In this document: positions 22,954 through 35,300 of the stretch, one piece after another
Layout: each line of letters opens with the position of its first letter
How positions within the stretch are numbered: position 1 is the first letter of the stretch
Assembly (NCBI GenBank): GCA_034440575.1
Contig: JAOTOL010000847.1
Span: forward strand, 1 to 64,000
Reading direction: 5' to 3'
DNA length: 64,000 nt
From: Imbricaverruca yamaguchii
Lineage: Eukaryota; Arthropoda; Thecostraca; Neoverrucidae
The notes under the pieces: generated by a model
What the model saw: only the letters and a program-made list of their open reading frames with translations
What the model was told of the DNA's origin: nothing
The model's database searches: none
Translations under genes and position numbers: made by a program

Positions 22954-24256
22954 TTAACACGCGCCCTGGAGGGGGGGGGGGCGAAATCCGCCCATCCCTC
23001 CGGTTTTTCGTAGATGACTCCAGATTTTACGAGCCGATATACGCCATTGTTTGTGTACCTGCTTAGAAATGAACGGCACGTTGCTTAAAGTGAGATAAAC
23101 GAAAATCGACCCAAACGTTTTCGAGTTAGGGGTTGGTAAAGTTAAAAAAAATTATCAGCGCCAGACCACAAATATCGGCGCTGATGCGCTCCCCGGATAT
23201 TGGCAAAAAGGAAGTGCTCTTGGCAACACTAGCGACTTGTTTGATGTATATTGTTATGCTACATTGTTTTAAAGTCATATCAGGTCACCGAGGTCAAGTC
23301 AGGTCAAGTTCATGACAGATTAATACACGCCCTGTAGGTGTGGAGGGCGATATACGCCCACCGCTCCGATTTTTCGTACACAACTCCATGCTGTACCGGA
23401 ATGTTCGGCGCATTGTTTAAAGCAAGAAAAATGAAAATCATCCGAAAAGTTTTTAAGTTATGGGCCGTTAAAATTTACAAAAATCGCAGCGCCAGACCAC
23501 AAAAATCGGCGATGATGCGCTTCCCGTATATTGGCAAAATGGAAATGTTCTTGACAACACTAGCGACTTGTTTGACGCATATTGGTATGCTATATAATTT
23601 AAAAGTCATATTAGGTCGCCGAGGTCATCATGACAGGTTAATGGAACCAAACTTGGTCAACTGGAATGTTGTCATAAATGGAAATGACTGTCATGCGATT
23701 GATGCCACTTTGCATGTTACTCCCTACACATCCGGAAATCTACTGTTTGTCATTGTGTGCCTAAGTGTTTCTATACTTTATTCATGTATTTCACTCCTTC
23801 CTTTGCGAAGCCGATTGTGCCGAGGCGCCCAACGGAGCAGTCAGGTGGGCAGCCCGGTTCCAGTAACTGGAGAGGTAATGACCTGATAAAGTGCTCCGAT
23901 ATAGGTGACCTGAGGTCAAATGGCGGATCTGGCATATGTATTGCATCATTAGTAATGCCCAAAACATCATTAATGCCAATTTTGGAGTATTTGAAAACAA
24001 TCACAGCAATCCATAACAATGACAAGCCAAGCTACGCAAAACCAGAAAATTTTGTTATTTGACCTCATTTGACCTTGAAGATATTGACGCAAGGCCACGA
24101 AATTTGCACACAATATATTTAACTATCGTACCCATCCACCCTGTGAATTTTGTAGCTCTAGTCTTAATGGGAACCGAGATCTTATGGGTGGGGCGGAATC
24201 CGCTCCCCCTCCTCCAGTGCGCGTAATTTTCAGAGGCCCTCCAGGGCGCGTGTTAA
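22954..24256. mobile_element. TTAA-flanked DNA element, copy 2
   Basis: The left end is TTAACACGCGCCCTGGAGG and the right end is the complement (CCTCCAGGGCGCGTGTTAA), so the TIR is about 19 bp with TTAA at both ends. The terminal left segment is tandemly duplicated (22954-23323 and 23324-23640). No transposase frame is intact or recognisable. The frames at 23338-23886 come from the AT-rich body. Confidence 0.85.
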
Positions 24257-24420
24257 ACAGCGCTGGAGAGCCAGTTCATTTTAAGGTTCGGTAATGTTTT
24301 GTAAACACCAATAGATCACATAAGCGATCTGCTAGCACTTGGCTACATTGACAACAAAAGGAACAATGTGTGTGATTTACGATGAGCATTGAGAACCGTT
24401 ATCGTTTGAACTTTATATTT

Positions 24421-24751
24421 AAAAAAATAATTTAATCCGAATTGTTGCTGGGGTGGCTTGAGGAACCAGGATTCTATTGCTAAGCAGAGCTTGTTGCGTG
24501 AACCCTGGCCCCACCACTCGATCCATGAACTCCAATTCAACGGCAGAATTTAGACCGAAAGTTTAACGTGCCGCCAATGCACCACACGGCCGCCCGGTTG
24601 CTCGTCCCCGGCCTTATCGGGCCAGCTGCCAACTGACACTCCCGGCCGGGGGCTAAATGCGAGCGCGCGAAGCGACTCGAACCCTGTGTTGCCAGTACAG
24701 GGGAGACCAGTACAGGCCAGCGCTCTAACCAACTGAGCTACCGGGGCGGCA
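24421..24751 (-). mobile_element. tRNA-derived SINE, family A
   Basis: The minus strand begins GCCGCCCCGGTAGCTCAGTT followed by GGTTAGAGCGC (A box). Then come GGGTTCGAGTCGC (B box), a conserved GC-rich core (GGCCGGGGACGAGC), CTCTGCTTAGCAATAG and an A-rich tail. It is nearly identical to the copy at 53868. TGAACT near both ends may be part of a target duplication. Confidence 0.9.
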
Positions 24752-26269
24752 AATGAACTATGAACATGCATACCACAAATATATGACTCAGAACGGTGCC
24801 AGCGGACCAAACACGATGCACACAAGCCGCCACCACCCGGTGACATATCAAATCCGCATATTTTCCTTCCAAGAGAGAAGTCGTGGGTTCAAAGTCCAAC
24901 AAGAGCGCACTTCCAACGGGGCGCGCTCAGTGACGCCCAACGCTGCACAAGTGACAATCAGAGTCGACACGTTGACCCCGGTTGTGTCCAGCTCCGGCCA
25001 ACGCCCGGTGGCTAGTGTCCGGCACACTGACCCCTGAGGTGGCCAGCCACAGCTGCTGGGGGACGCTCCGATCTCCCACCGTTGCGTCGTGCTGCGCCAG
25101 CTACGCTCGCCCGGTTAACGAGTGGCAATCAATGTCAACACGATTACACCGGCTGCGGCTGCGATTTGTTCCGCGGCTAGTTTCCAATCAGGGTAAGCGT
25201 CAGCAAAGCGGCGGCCGCCGTGCCATTTCGGCAGTACTCCGCCGCCAGGGTCCGTGCTTTGGGCAAGTTGTCTCGGATAGTTTCTTTGAGACTAGTGTTT
25301 GTGTTTCGGGCATGTTTGCTTCGTGTCGGGCATCATTCGCTTCGTGTCCGCCTCCGTTCCCTGGCGTGGCTGACGTATACCGGCTCTTAACCTTTCGGGG
25401 TATTCTTACTTCCTTCGTATGTGGGCTTGCACATAAATACTCGCGGCATTTATTCTACGTGTGGATGTGTGGTAGGTATGATAAGGGAATCGAGACATGA
25501 AAATGTAATGGATAAGGTTGTTAACCGAAAGGTTCCCATTATTTTCATCAATTCATTTACCTGGAAAATTTGAACCTCTGCCTTACTCCAATTTGTCTTG
25601 ATATATTTACATATTTCCCTTCTCGCATTTTATGAAACAAACAAGTTAATTGGTTATTTGTAATATCTAGGTGGGAGGAAGGAGGAGGGGGTGAAGGTGC
25701 TAATATTGATACTTGTTTGATAACCTTGTTAAATTGATAGGCAGTAGCGCTTTCCAAATAACCTTCGAATGCATTGATGTCAAACGGTCTTGTTCAGTCA
25801 AGTCGGGATGCTCATGCCAAGCTATTGCATGTGGTTGATTTGCCAACTCGAACATAATTACATGTTTCACTAGTTCGGTACGCCACACCAGGCGGAGGAT
25901 TAGCCGTCGATACTGTGAGTCTATTGGTCGGTAGCCGCTACCATGAACGCCATAAATCACGACAATCAGACGAGATGACGTCTGCATGGATCAATCGCCT
26001 CCGTAACCAGGCACGAAATGTTGTTAGCCTCCTAATTCACCATATGATTGGACGGACCATGGTGGGACTGACTAAGTTGTGATGGACCACAGGGATATAT
26101 ATCAGGATTAGAACGCATACTGTGCCGCGAATATTTCTACTCAGCCAGAGCAGCTGTATTATTGTGGCGCCAACTAAGCGCCAAAAGTACAAAGGAACAC
26201 GCACGAATCTTCATTTCACATCATCGGTCCAGCATACCACTTGCCGGAATATTGCTTACATTTATCAGG
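24752..26269. other. Unclassified intron sequence
   Basis: GC-rich stretch 24860-25380, then AT-rich sequence. The 172-codon plus frame 24982-25500 has no recognisable domain. Confidence 0.45.
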
Positions 26270-26435
26270 CTAACACACATACACACATACACACACGCAC
26301 GCACACGCACGCACACGCAGATGAAAAGGCAGAGACAACAGAAGCAGAAGCAGAGGCAGAGGCAGAGCAATAGGCAGAGGCAGAGGAAGATGCAGAGGAG
26401 GAGGCAGTCAGAGGCAGGCAGCTTTAATAAAAGTA
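26270..26435. repeat. Compound microsatellite
   Basis: (ACACAT/ACGC)n is followed by (GAGGCA)n/(GAAGCA)n. The Arg/Gln- or Glu/Ala-rich frames here are artefacts. Confidence 0.9.
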
Positions 26436-27789
26436 ATGCAACAAGTTGTGGTTTACGTTCATGCAACTTTTGTCTCTTCTAACTGCAAACTTTCCGAATT
26501 AAAAGGTATTCGTACCCAGCACGTGACAGCAAGAGCTCACAAGTAAAGTCCGCCGTTGTGCCAAGGCTTATCGATGATATAACTATGACAGGGGAATTGC
26601 ATATCATGGCAGGAAGGCGCACTTTTACACGCCCAGCGTATCGGCGGCTTTTCGGCTCTCTGTGGTGTACCTGGATATGCTTGCACCTAGTCTAATATCT
26701 GAACTGAACCCTATTCCGGAAGGATGTGGATGGTAGATTTCTCCCTCCCCCACCCCAGTGATTTTCTGCCTGCCGTTCTCCAACCGTTTGTGGTATGAAG
26801 ATGAAATTCGATGACTTGTTCTAACGTTCTTCTTCTACTTTTTGCCCAAATTTTGGCTTAGTATTTATGTTCTAAGGCTCATCCAATATATTTTCTGATA
26901 ACTTATGAAGAGCACGCTCGTGTGAATATTTTAATTGTGTTGCTATTCCGATCGCTATGATTTTGAATTCAAGTGCTAATACTACCTTGTTTACCCACAG
27001 AAATGAACATTTTGAACTCGAGCGTGTGAGGGGCGGGTCTAGGGGAGGAATAATCGGCAACGTAATTATGTTTACGCCACTTGTTCGTTCGTTCTGAACG
27101 GTGGGAAGGTGGGGTGAATTTTAGAGAGAAAAAAACAGAAAGCTGCACCACAAGCAGTGGCGGGGCCAGACGACTTTCCCAATCGCGGATACAGAAGGTT
27201 TCGAGAGATGCCAGACAAACCCTATTCAAACTACCATAAGGAATAGCATAAAGAGGATGACATTTTGTAGATGTTGGATCAACAAAGGGAAAAATGAGGT
27301 CAGGTAAATTGATTCAAATACATGCACGTGGTAGCGAAGTCGGAAGATTTTTCCCACGGGCAAAGACTGTAGTTGCATTTCCAATCAGGTGTCTCGGATT
27401 CTCTAGTATCGTTCCCTACCGACTCCTGTTGGAAAAAAAACCTCATGGTAGATACTGATATTCTGTAAGAATTTCGGGTGATATGTTGGATGACCGGCTG
27501 AATGACCTTTGTTTCTGCAGGACCAGGAGCAGCGACTGAGGTTTCCACCTTCTCCGCGGTGTACGAAATCTTCTACAGGATCCCATAGTCAAAGCTGGTG
27601 CTTTGACCAGGGGATGAATTTTAATTTGACTTCAATCTGCCGCGACTCTCCACAGCAAGCCGTCTTCGGTATGCGAAACTCTGTCTCCCGTGGCACCGAC
27701 AGCCACTGCATTTGCGCACTGACGACGTGCTTCCCCGCTGTCGGTGACGTGCCACACCATCAACACCAGCCTTATTCTCTCAGACTTTA
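26436..27789. other. Unclassified sequence leading into a LINE remnant
   Basis: Nothing is recognised up to about 27500. From 27540 short frames such as VYEIFYRIP may belong to the 5' part of the reverse transcriptase remnant that follows, but they are too decayed to assign. Confidence 0.4.
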
Positions 27790-28490
27790 CCCGAGCTCTG
27801 GAAGCACTTCATCATCCATGTTATTTTCAAATCCGGCGATTCCTCTGATCCATCCGGCTTCAGGCCAATTTTCATCACCAAAGTGGTAGAGCGAATTGCC
27901 CGGTGGCAGCTCTATCACTGCCTTTCCTTTGACGATATCCTTTCGTCTTCACAGCACGGTATCCGCCCTTGCCACCGAACGGAAACGGCGCTGATTGCCG
28001 TCACATGCTGCATCCGCACCGCCACCGGCAGCGGAGAGATATCGATGCGGTGTCTGATTGACCTTAGCAAGTGTTTTGACGTCGCAGACCACGGCATCAT
28101 TCTTCGTAAGCTGAGGATCCATGGGATCAGCATAGCTTGGTTCGCAGTCTACCCGGAGTGACACATCAGACTGTGATGCTGTCCAGTGCCCAGTGTGATC
28201 CCTCAAGAGACCACACTGGCCAGACAAGGACGTCTCATCTCCCAAGCAGGGTGAGCGTGTTCAAATGGTCAGAGCTCGGACCCCTACTGTTCACCTTCTT
28301 TGTCAGTGACTTAGCACCGTTCGCAGAGGAAACTATGGTTGTACGGTACCCCGACAACACGCAGGTTCTGGCTACCCGCAAGAAAAGCGAATTTCTGACA
28401 GTTATCTCGGGAATATAAAATGAATTAGCTGATGTCGGTCGCTGGCTCGAAGCAAATGCCCTCAAAGTAAAGGTGAGTAAAACTCGGCCA
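27790..28490 (+). pseudogene. LINE (non-LTR) reverse transcriptase pseudogene
   Basis: Conserved RT blocks of a CR1/Jockey-type LINE appear in order but in shifted frames. They are IFKSGDSSDPSGFRPI (fingers), LSSSQHGIRPCHRTETAL, the palm motif A region LIDLSKCFDVADH, GPLLFTFFVSDLAPF, the active-site box decayed to VRYPDNTQV (YADD expected), and GRWLEANALKVKVSKTRP of the thumb. Stops and frameshifts make it non-functional. No endonuclease domain was found. It lies antisense to the receptor gene. Confidence 0.88.
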
Positions 28491-29262
28491 ATTATTTTCG
28501 TAAATACTCAAAAGCTACGCAACCTTCTAAAGTTTCATGTGTTTTCGCCTAGCTTGTGTCGCGTCGCGGTGCCTGCACAGGCACAAGCTCGTTATCAGTC
28601 TAATTATGACTTAATTACAAAACGTCTTCTATCATTTTTGATCGAGTTGAAGCTTGAATTAATTTAATGATAATGGTATTTTGCTTAACTTAAAGAATTT
28701 CAGCTTTTAGGGTATTATTCATGAAACTAGGTGGATTTCAAACGTAGAAGCACTCCACCCATGGGATACCACTTTACCGAAGCCTTCAGTACATGGTGGA
28801 CTTTATTAAGCATATTTGACACAAACACAGAAGAGTTACTCTGTAGAGGAACTTCATTTCAGAATATGTTCAATGATCAAGGTGTCTAGAGTACGATCTT
28901 GCATAATTTCGATTGACCCTTATTTTACATCAACGTCGTATATTGACACTCCAATTGCACATCCTTGGCTCTCGCCATAACGTTAGTGACGTCATACAAG
29001 ACATCTATGACTCTGATACTCCCCAATATTCTTCACTTTCGTCTCGTGAGTACTTGGATCCGATGTCATCAAAATATAAGTAGCGGTCGAACCTTAATAG
29101 CAGTTGGATATGCCTGTTCTTTTCGACACGAAAGCACTTCTAAATTTAGAAATTGTCCAAACAGTAATTCCCACGGCCTAAAGGATACAAATAACATCCA
29201 TGACGTCATCAATTCTGATCGCTTATCTTCGGAATCGTTATGTGCTCTCCGATGGTATCTTT
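28491..29262. other. Unclassified intron sequence
   Basis: No feature recognised. Confidence 0.5.
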
Positions 29263-29351
29263 ATTTGTTTTCGTTTGTTTGTTTGTTTGTTATTTGAGTT
29301 TTAGGGCGCATCGACCAGATTTCGCCACTTAGCGCCCAATATTTGTTTTCG
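29263..29351 (-). mobile_element. Ultra-short SINE-like insertion with 11-bp target duplication
   Basis: ATTTGTTTTCG occurs at 29263-29273 and 29341-29351. It flanks a 67-bp insert which on minus reads TGGGCGCTAAGTGGCG, then GTCGATGCGCCC and a (AACA)n tail. The insert equals only the 3' domain of the tRNA-related SINE at 22105 and has no A or B box. Confidence 0.75.
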
Positions 29352-30109
29352 ATATACACCATAGATTTTGGGATCTTGGGGGAGGGGTTGAGGGGTACAA
29401 ATCCGACCATCACCACTTCCTCTCGCGGCCGTGTGAAGGACGATCGCCGGGCCGGGAGGCGACCGGGCATTCCATAGCCCCCTCCCCGTCCTGAGCCCGC
29501 GCCCGGTCCGGCTCAGGCGAAAAATTCAGCATCCTGCACTTGTCTGACTGCGGTCTTCAATACACATTGGTCATTCATTGACAACGGGAGCCGGGCCTCT
29601 GTTCAGCTTAGGAAAGACAGGATGCGGGGAACAACACTGGACCTGAATCACGAAACAACATTTTAAAAGATAAGAAAATATCAGAATGTGCTTATTTCTC
29701 AACCTCCGTTCAAATTGGGGCAATGTGCCAGCGCAACAAAGCTGACCCTCTGACGGATCTACCTGGGAGGATACACAGCCTCCGGTGTTTGTACTCCCGG
29801 CAGGGTACACTGACCACTCCTGAACGGTACTCCGGTGTTTAGTCTGTCACTGAGTCATACTTGATTGATCTAAGTTGTTACGCTACGAGTATGTAGTCGG
29901 AGCACAGATTAAGAAATCACTTTTCATGGTGTTATTCTTTGCATGCTTAAACGAAAAATCAAAGACAAAATTGGTTGATTCCTGTCGCGAAAGAACAACG
30001 GCGGTGCATTTGCGGTATATTCAAGACAGGAATGGACGCACGCCTTCACGAGAAAACGATGCCATATTACTTTCAATAAAAAGTCAAATATGGTTGAATC
30101 CAGCACAGC
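29352..30109. other. Unclassified intron sequence
   Basis: A GC-rich patch lies at 29420-29520. No exon is recognised. Confidence 0.45.
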
Positions 30110-30205
30110 ACATCGTCAAAAGTGACGTCACTTGGTGAGTATTTCGGCAAAGGTGACATCGCTTCGCCAGCACTTCGTCAAAGATGACGTCACTTCGACA
30201 CAGCG
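30110..30205. repeat. Degenerate repeats holding perfect CRE palindromes
   Basis: CGTCAAAAGTGACGTCACTT and CGTCAAAGATGACGTCACTT flank a degenerate middle unit (GGCAAAGGTGACATCGCTT). TGACGTCA, the consensus cAMP-response element, is at 30123-30130 and 30185-30192. Regulatory use is only possible, not shown. Confidence 0.65.
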
Positions 30206-30878
30206 TTGCCGACTAAAAACAATGGACGGGTCATCGGGAAACCTTCACCATGTTTCTCTGTTGTAAGGCAAGCGTGAAGTGCAGCGTCTCTTTATTGTTA
30301 GCCGCCGACCGCATGACAAATAGGATCAGTCGGCGCCTACATCGGCGGCCGGAGTTGGGCCAGAGGCAGCCGCCGACGCAGAACTCTTCGCAGCCACCAC
30401 ACGCTTGATCGTCGTCATTATTTCGGGGCTGGCCCTGATCGGGCAGCCAAGTTGCTCGCTCAGACTGTTGTACGTGCTCATGAGTCAAATTCAGAAAGTT
30501 CGATGCAGAATTCATGTCATTATGACTAAAACATCTCCCACGCGCTGGATACCGACGACTGTGGTCGCATACAGGCGACTTTTGTATGTCCGGATAGCTC
30601 TATTTTTGGCCGATGTTTTACATACCTTGCTAATGAGCATAGAGCAGAAAACGTTCATTCATCACAAATATCCGCTCGTGGGAATAGGACACTAATTGTA
30701 ATGTAAGATCAATTGCATAGAATGTGGAGGTCGGAATGACTAGCGTTTTAATGCACAGTTCATACTCCTGTCAGTTTGCTGGCTTGATAATCATAATTGA
30801 TGAGGGGAAATCCGGGAACAGGAGAGGACGGGAGCTAGCGAGTGTTCATTTGTCACCAACATCCGCCTGGTAGTTACA

Positions 30879-31035
30879 CACCTCAGCCTGGGGCTCCTCC
30901 ATCTCAATCTAACCAGCACACACCTCAGCCTGGGGCTCCTCCATCTCAATCTAGCCAGCACACACCTCAGCCTGGGGCTCCTCCATCTCAATCTAGCCAG
31001 CACACACCTCAGCCTGGGGATCCTCCAGCTCGATA
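30879..31035. repeat. 42-bp minisatellite (14 codons)
   Basis: Nearly four perfect units with starts at 30881, 30923, 30965 and 31007. On plus it encodes HTPQPGAPPSQSSQ, open for 64 codons with a Met upstream. There is no homologue I know, and the high unit identity suggests a recent array. Confidence 0.92.
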
Positions 31036-31261
31036 AAATACCACATAATCATGGCACAGTTCCAGACTGGCTTCATATGTAGCTTGTGCGTGCACTTGAC
31101 ACGTGAGTCACCAGCATACATTGCGGCAGCTCACCGTGGTACCGAACCCTTGACACGGGAGCAGCCACCAGCATACACTGTGGTGTCACCTCGCAGCAGT
31201 GTACCGTGACATTTTTATTGGGCGTCATCTACTGCTCATTAGATTCCATTATAAACACATA

Positions 31262-31585
31262 ACTCGAATTGTTGCTGTTGTTATTGGGGTGGGGGATTAG
31301 AGTCAATGCTGATTGCAAGCACGTTGCATCCACCCAGAACCCGCCTCCCGACCGAGAAGTCGAAGTTCGATATTATAATTGCAATCGACAACTTAACTTA
31401 CCCACACGGTCGGATACGACCGCGTGGTGCCGCGGCCACAACCTTGCCTGCCCAGCCTACAACTGGCCATCTCAGCTGGAGACGTTTAATAGCGAGCGCG
31501 TGAAGCGACTCGACCCGCTGCGCCAAGACGGCCAGGTCTTCGCAGGCCGGCGCTCTATCCACTGAGCCAACCAGGCGGCAAAATG
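31262..31585 (-). mobile_element. tRNA-derived SINE, family A, diverged copy
   Basis: The minus head reads GCCTGGTTGGCTCAGTGGAT followed by AGAGCGCCGGCC, then GGGTCGAGTCGC as B-box equivalent, and ends near AGCAACAATTCGAG. This is the same order as the copy at 24421. Confidence 0.75.
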
Positions 31586-31659
31586 AAACACTTCAAAACC
31601 TTCGACGCGGACACGTAAGCCCGACGTCTTCAGCTCGAGCAGAAAATAGACTGAGTAAT

Positions 31660-32095
31660 AGGAGTGAGCGAGCGAGTGAGCGAGCGAGTGAGTGAGTGAG
31701 TCAGTGAGTGTGTGAGTTTGTGAGAGTGAGCGAGTGAATGAGTGAGTGAGTGAGTGTGTGAGAGTGAGCGAGAGAGTGAGTGGTTTGCTAAGCGAGTGTG
31801 TCAGTGAGGGAGTGAGTGAGTGGGTTAGGTAGCGAGTGAGTGAGTGAATGGGTGAGTGAATGAGCGTGTGAGTGAGTAGGAGTGAATAAGTGAGAGTAAA
31901 TGAGTAAGTGAGTGAGTGAATGCGCAAGCGAAGGAACGAGTGAGTAAGTGAAGGAGCGAGTGAGTTTGCGAATTGGTGAGCGAGCAAGTGAGTCGGTGAG
32001 TGAGATAATAAATAAGTGGGTGAGTGAGTTGGCGAATTGGTGAGTGAGCAAGTGAGTCGGTGAGTGAGATAATAAATAAGTGGGTGAGTGAGCCT
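31660..32095. repeat. GAGT/GAGC tetranucleotide array
   Basis: More than 400 bp of GAGTGAGTGAGCGAG-type repeats, with a block of about 60 bp near 31970-32092 duplicated. The minus frame reads THSLTHSLTHS for over 100 codons and is not a gene. Confidence 0.93.
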
Positions 32096-32331
32096 GTTTA
32101 ACACGGACGGGTCCTCGGTCGGGCGGTCGGGACCAACTCCGACGTGGCGTGTGCAGGCGGCCGCCCCGCTCGACGACGCGGCGGCTGGCGGTGACGCTGC
32201 GCGGAGCCCTGCCGACGATCGACGGTCCGGAGACCGCCGTCGTCAGACTCCGCCGCCTCCGCGACGGAGGCTGGGGACGCCGGGACACGCCGGAGCGTCG
32301 AGACGGAGCGGAAAACCCGTCCGTGTGAAAC
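32096..32331. mobile_element. GC-rich short inverted-repeat element
   Basis: The left end GTTTAACACGGACGGGTCCT and the right end, complement of GTTTCACACGGACGGGTTTT, match at 17 of the first 21 positions. The interior is CpG-rich and has no coding domain. The element sits exactly at the end of the GAGT array. It could be a MITE. Confidence 0.6.
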
Positions 32332-35300
32332 GCGCTCTAGGATTCTTATGCTGTTATGGCTGAGTAGGATTCTCACACTATGCGTAGCTGATCGATGTAA
32401 TGTTTGCACGAACTAACGTTGCATTGTAAATGTATGTACATGTATGTATGTATGAATGTATGCATGCATGTGATGTGCATTGCAAACGCATACATCCCTC
32501 TCGACATTTTCCACACGAGCACACTCGCGCACTCACGCATAAATGCCATGGAGGAGAAAAAGCGGGCAGGCGCAAAACGCACTTACGGTCCTGTCGGCTG
32601 ACAAGAGAAATAAATATCCGAGCCGGATACGAGACGAGTCGACGGAACCTCACCGCCACCGACTTGTACTGAAGATGGCAGGCGACGGCTGTGCAGAAGA
32701 GGATCGTAAACGTTGAGCCACCTTCATATCGATTCGCATGTACCAGCGCTCGGCGCTACTTTCCAACGTACGATTTCTCTGGCAGTCGGTGATGTGGTGC
32801 ATGTTCGTCATATTTGTCAGCGACGGTTAGACAGCGTGTGGGCTGGGACAATGGGACAATGTGACGTAGCTGTGTCCTGTCCGATGCCCGTCGTGTATTG
32901 TGTGCCGGGAAATGTTCATTGTCTATTTATTGGTTGTCGTGTCTTAGCCATTGCGGCATGCATCTGTGAAGGAAAGCCATCATCGACGTGGACCTCGTGT
33001 TTTTCTCTTTTCTGTTTTTCTCTTCTGTTTACCCAATTTCGGGAAGCTTAAGTGAAAATCTTCGCGATATTGAAATTGTGTCGATGAAATCATTCTGCTT
33101 AACATTGAGGTGGTAAAAGAAACCTTGATATAGAAACTACCAATAATGCGTAAATTAATTAATGCGTAACACTGCTGAAGTATCTGAAATTATGAGAGCG
33201 TGGCAGCTCGCTTGGATATTTCTAGCCTGATCGCCAGTTTTAAGTGATTCAGCTCCTTCCAGCTCCGAACATTGACCTTTATTATATTGTATTGTATGAT
33301 CAAGATACCTGTCCGAGCCTACGAATATACTGCCCAATTGCAGGAAGTACAGCCAGAGGCCAATATATGCTGATATTTGTGGCTCACGAAAAAAAACGTC
33401 AGGTTAAAAAATGTTTCACAGAAGCGAATATTACAAGCAGCTTGAATATGGTCTCCTTTTCAGCGGCAAGGCGTCGGATTTCGGAAATTTCATAGCAGCC
33501 ACATGATCTTGCCCGAATCAATCTAAGCCCTTGATCTCGCCCCGAACCAATATCCGTGGCGTCGCTTTACCATCGGCCAGCACAATTCCCCGCTCAACAT
33601 GCGTCGAAAAAGATCGGTCGAGTGACAACAAATTGTCGCCAACACCAGTTACTACGCTTCCGAAAAAAGTATGAGAACAGCATCATCCTGTTCTTGCCGA
33701 GATACGTTCCGCTACCCCTGTCTGATATTGTTATTTGCTAATGGCATATTTATATGCTCATCAGGCAAGGTTTATGACATGGACACGAACATCATGCCAT
33801 GTTGAGTAAGTATTCCAGCCTCCTTCCCCAGGAGGAGGAAGCCGTCCAGTATACTGCCGCTGCGATGGCTGTTTTATATTTTATTTCTCGAGTGTTTGAC
33901 GCAAACAAAGGCCAAGGACCGTCAAGCTTCCCACGTTAAATCTTTCTGAGACTGACATGACGAAAATTGACAAAAAAGAACGCAGAAAGCGAACGCAACC
34001 TTCGCTTTCGTAAACAGGACGAGACAAGTGATTGACGCAGTTACCCGTTTAGCGATGAAACATTAAGCTGCCAATATCGGAATTAATTCAATTAATACCT
34101 GATGTATGTAAAATAGAAATAAATAAACTAATGTATCGGTTGCAATGAATTCAAAACTTTTCCAATCAAATACGCATTCTTCAATGAACATCAAAAGAAC
34201 ATTTTATGACAAAAACCTCTAAATGTGAATTTCGAATGTTAATCGCGTAATTTCAAACCTTGCGCACAGCCACCTTTACCAGGTATATTGGAATGTGTAG
34301 CGTACCGGAGTGAAGGAACTGAAACGTTACTCACGGGTCGCGGCCCAGCAGATATGACATCCATAAAGAAAATTACCAGGAAAACAAAAGAGTGCAGTTA
34401 CGATAAAGCAAATTGCCTGAGGATGGTTCAGGGAATACGAAAATGCGAACAATGCGACAAATGACATTGATTTTGAGCGATTGGTTGAGAAATAAACACA
34501 TTGCTATATATTTTAAGCGCATCCATATGGACGCAAAATCCATGCGATCCATGGCTATTGCACTGATTCACAGCCCGAGGTCGGATATTCACCCTTGTTT
34601 GCAGGTGACGAGGACGGGGCAGGGTGCGAACGTGCGACATGGGAAGAACCAAAAAGTTGCACATAAATCAATGCACATTCTCATTGCGTTGAGCAATTAA
34701 AAAAGGCATAGGATGGTTGACAATATGCTATCTTTAATCAAGAAATAAGTAACTACAATAGTCGTTCAACTTTTTAGTGTATGTAATTCGAATAGGTGTT
34801 TTAATGCACAGCAGCGCATAACCAGAGACCACTGACAGTGGCATCATAGCATCCTTTCACTATATGCACCGTAAGCTACAACTGCATCAAGCTGCCCCAA
34901 TACCGACAGTGATAAATTGCATTGCGACAGGTCGCGGTGCGGTGCGGTGGCCGGCACGGGCGGCACGGCGGCTGGCTGGGTGTGTTGATCCTGATCCAGC
35001 GGATAACCTGATCCAGCGGTCGCCATGCAAAGAATACCGTACTCAACGGGGCGACTGAATCGAGATAGGCCACACACTGAGCGTTTCCCATGGAAGACAA
35101 GGGTCCGGAAAGGGTCGGGTCAGTGTGGGTGGATTTTGCGAACAGGGAACATGGATGCGTTTGTCAGCGAGAGGAATTAGGGGACATGCTAACCAATAGA
35201 AAGGCATTTGGGCCCAGCAACTATTTTGATCATGTGCCTAATTGTGGTTTGCTGTTGGTTAAGGAGAAGGAGTTTAAGGAGGGTGCACGTCTAGCGACGG

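Noticed and set aside
31472..32288. Ser/Leu/Thr/His-rich minus frames up to 210 codons
   Set aside because: Translation of the GAGT/GAGC tetranucleotide array and neighbouring GC-rich element.
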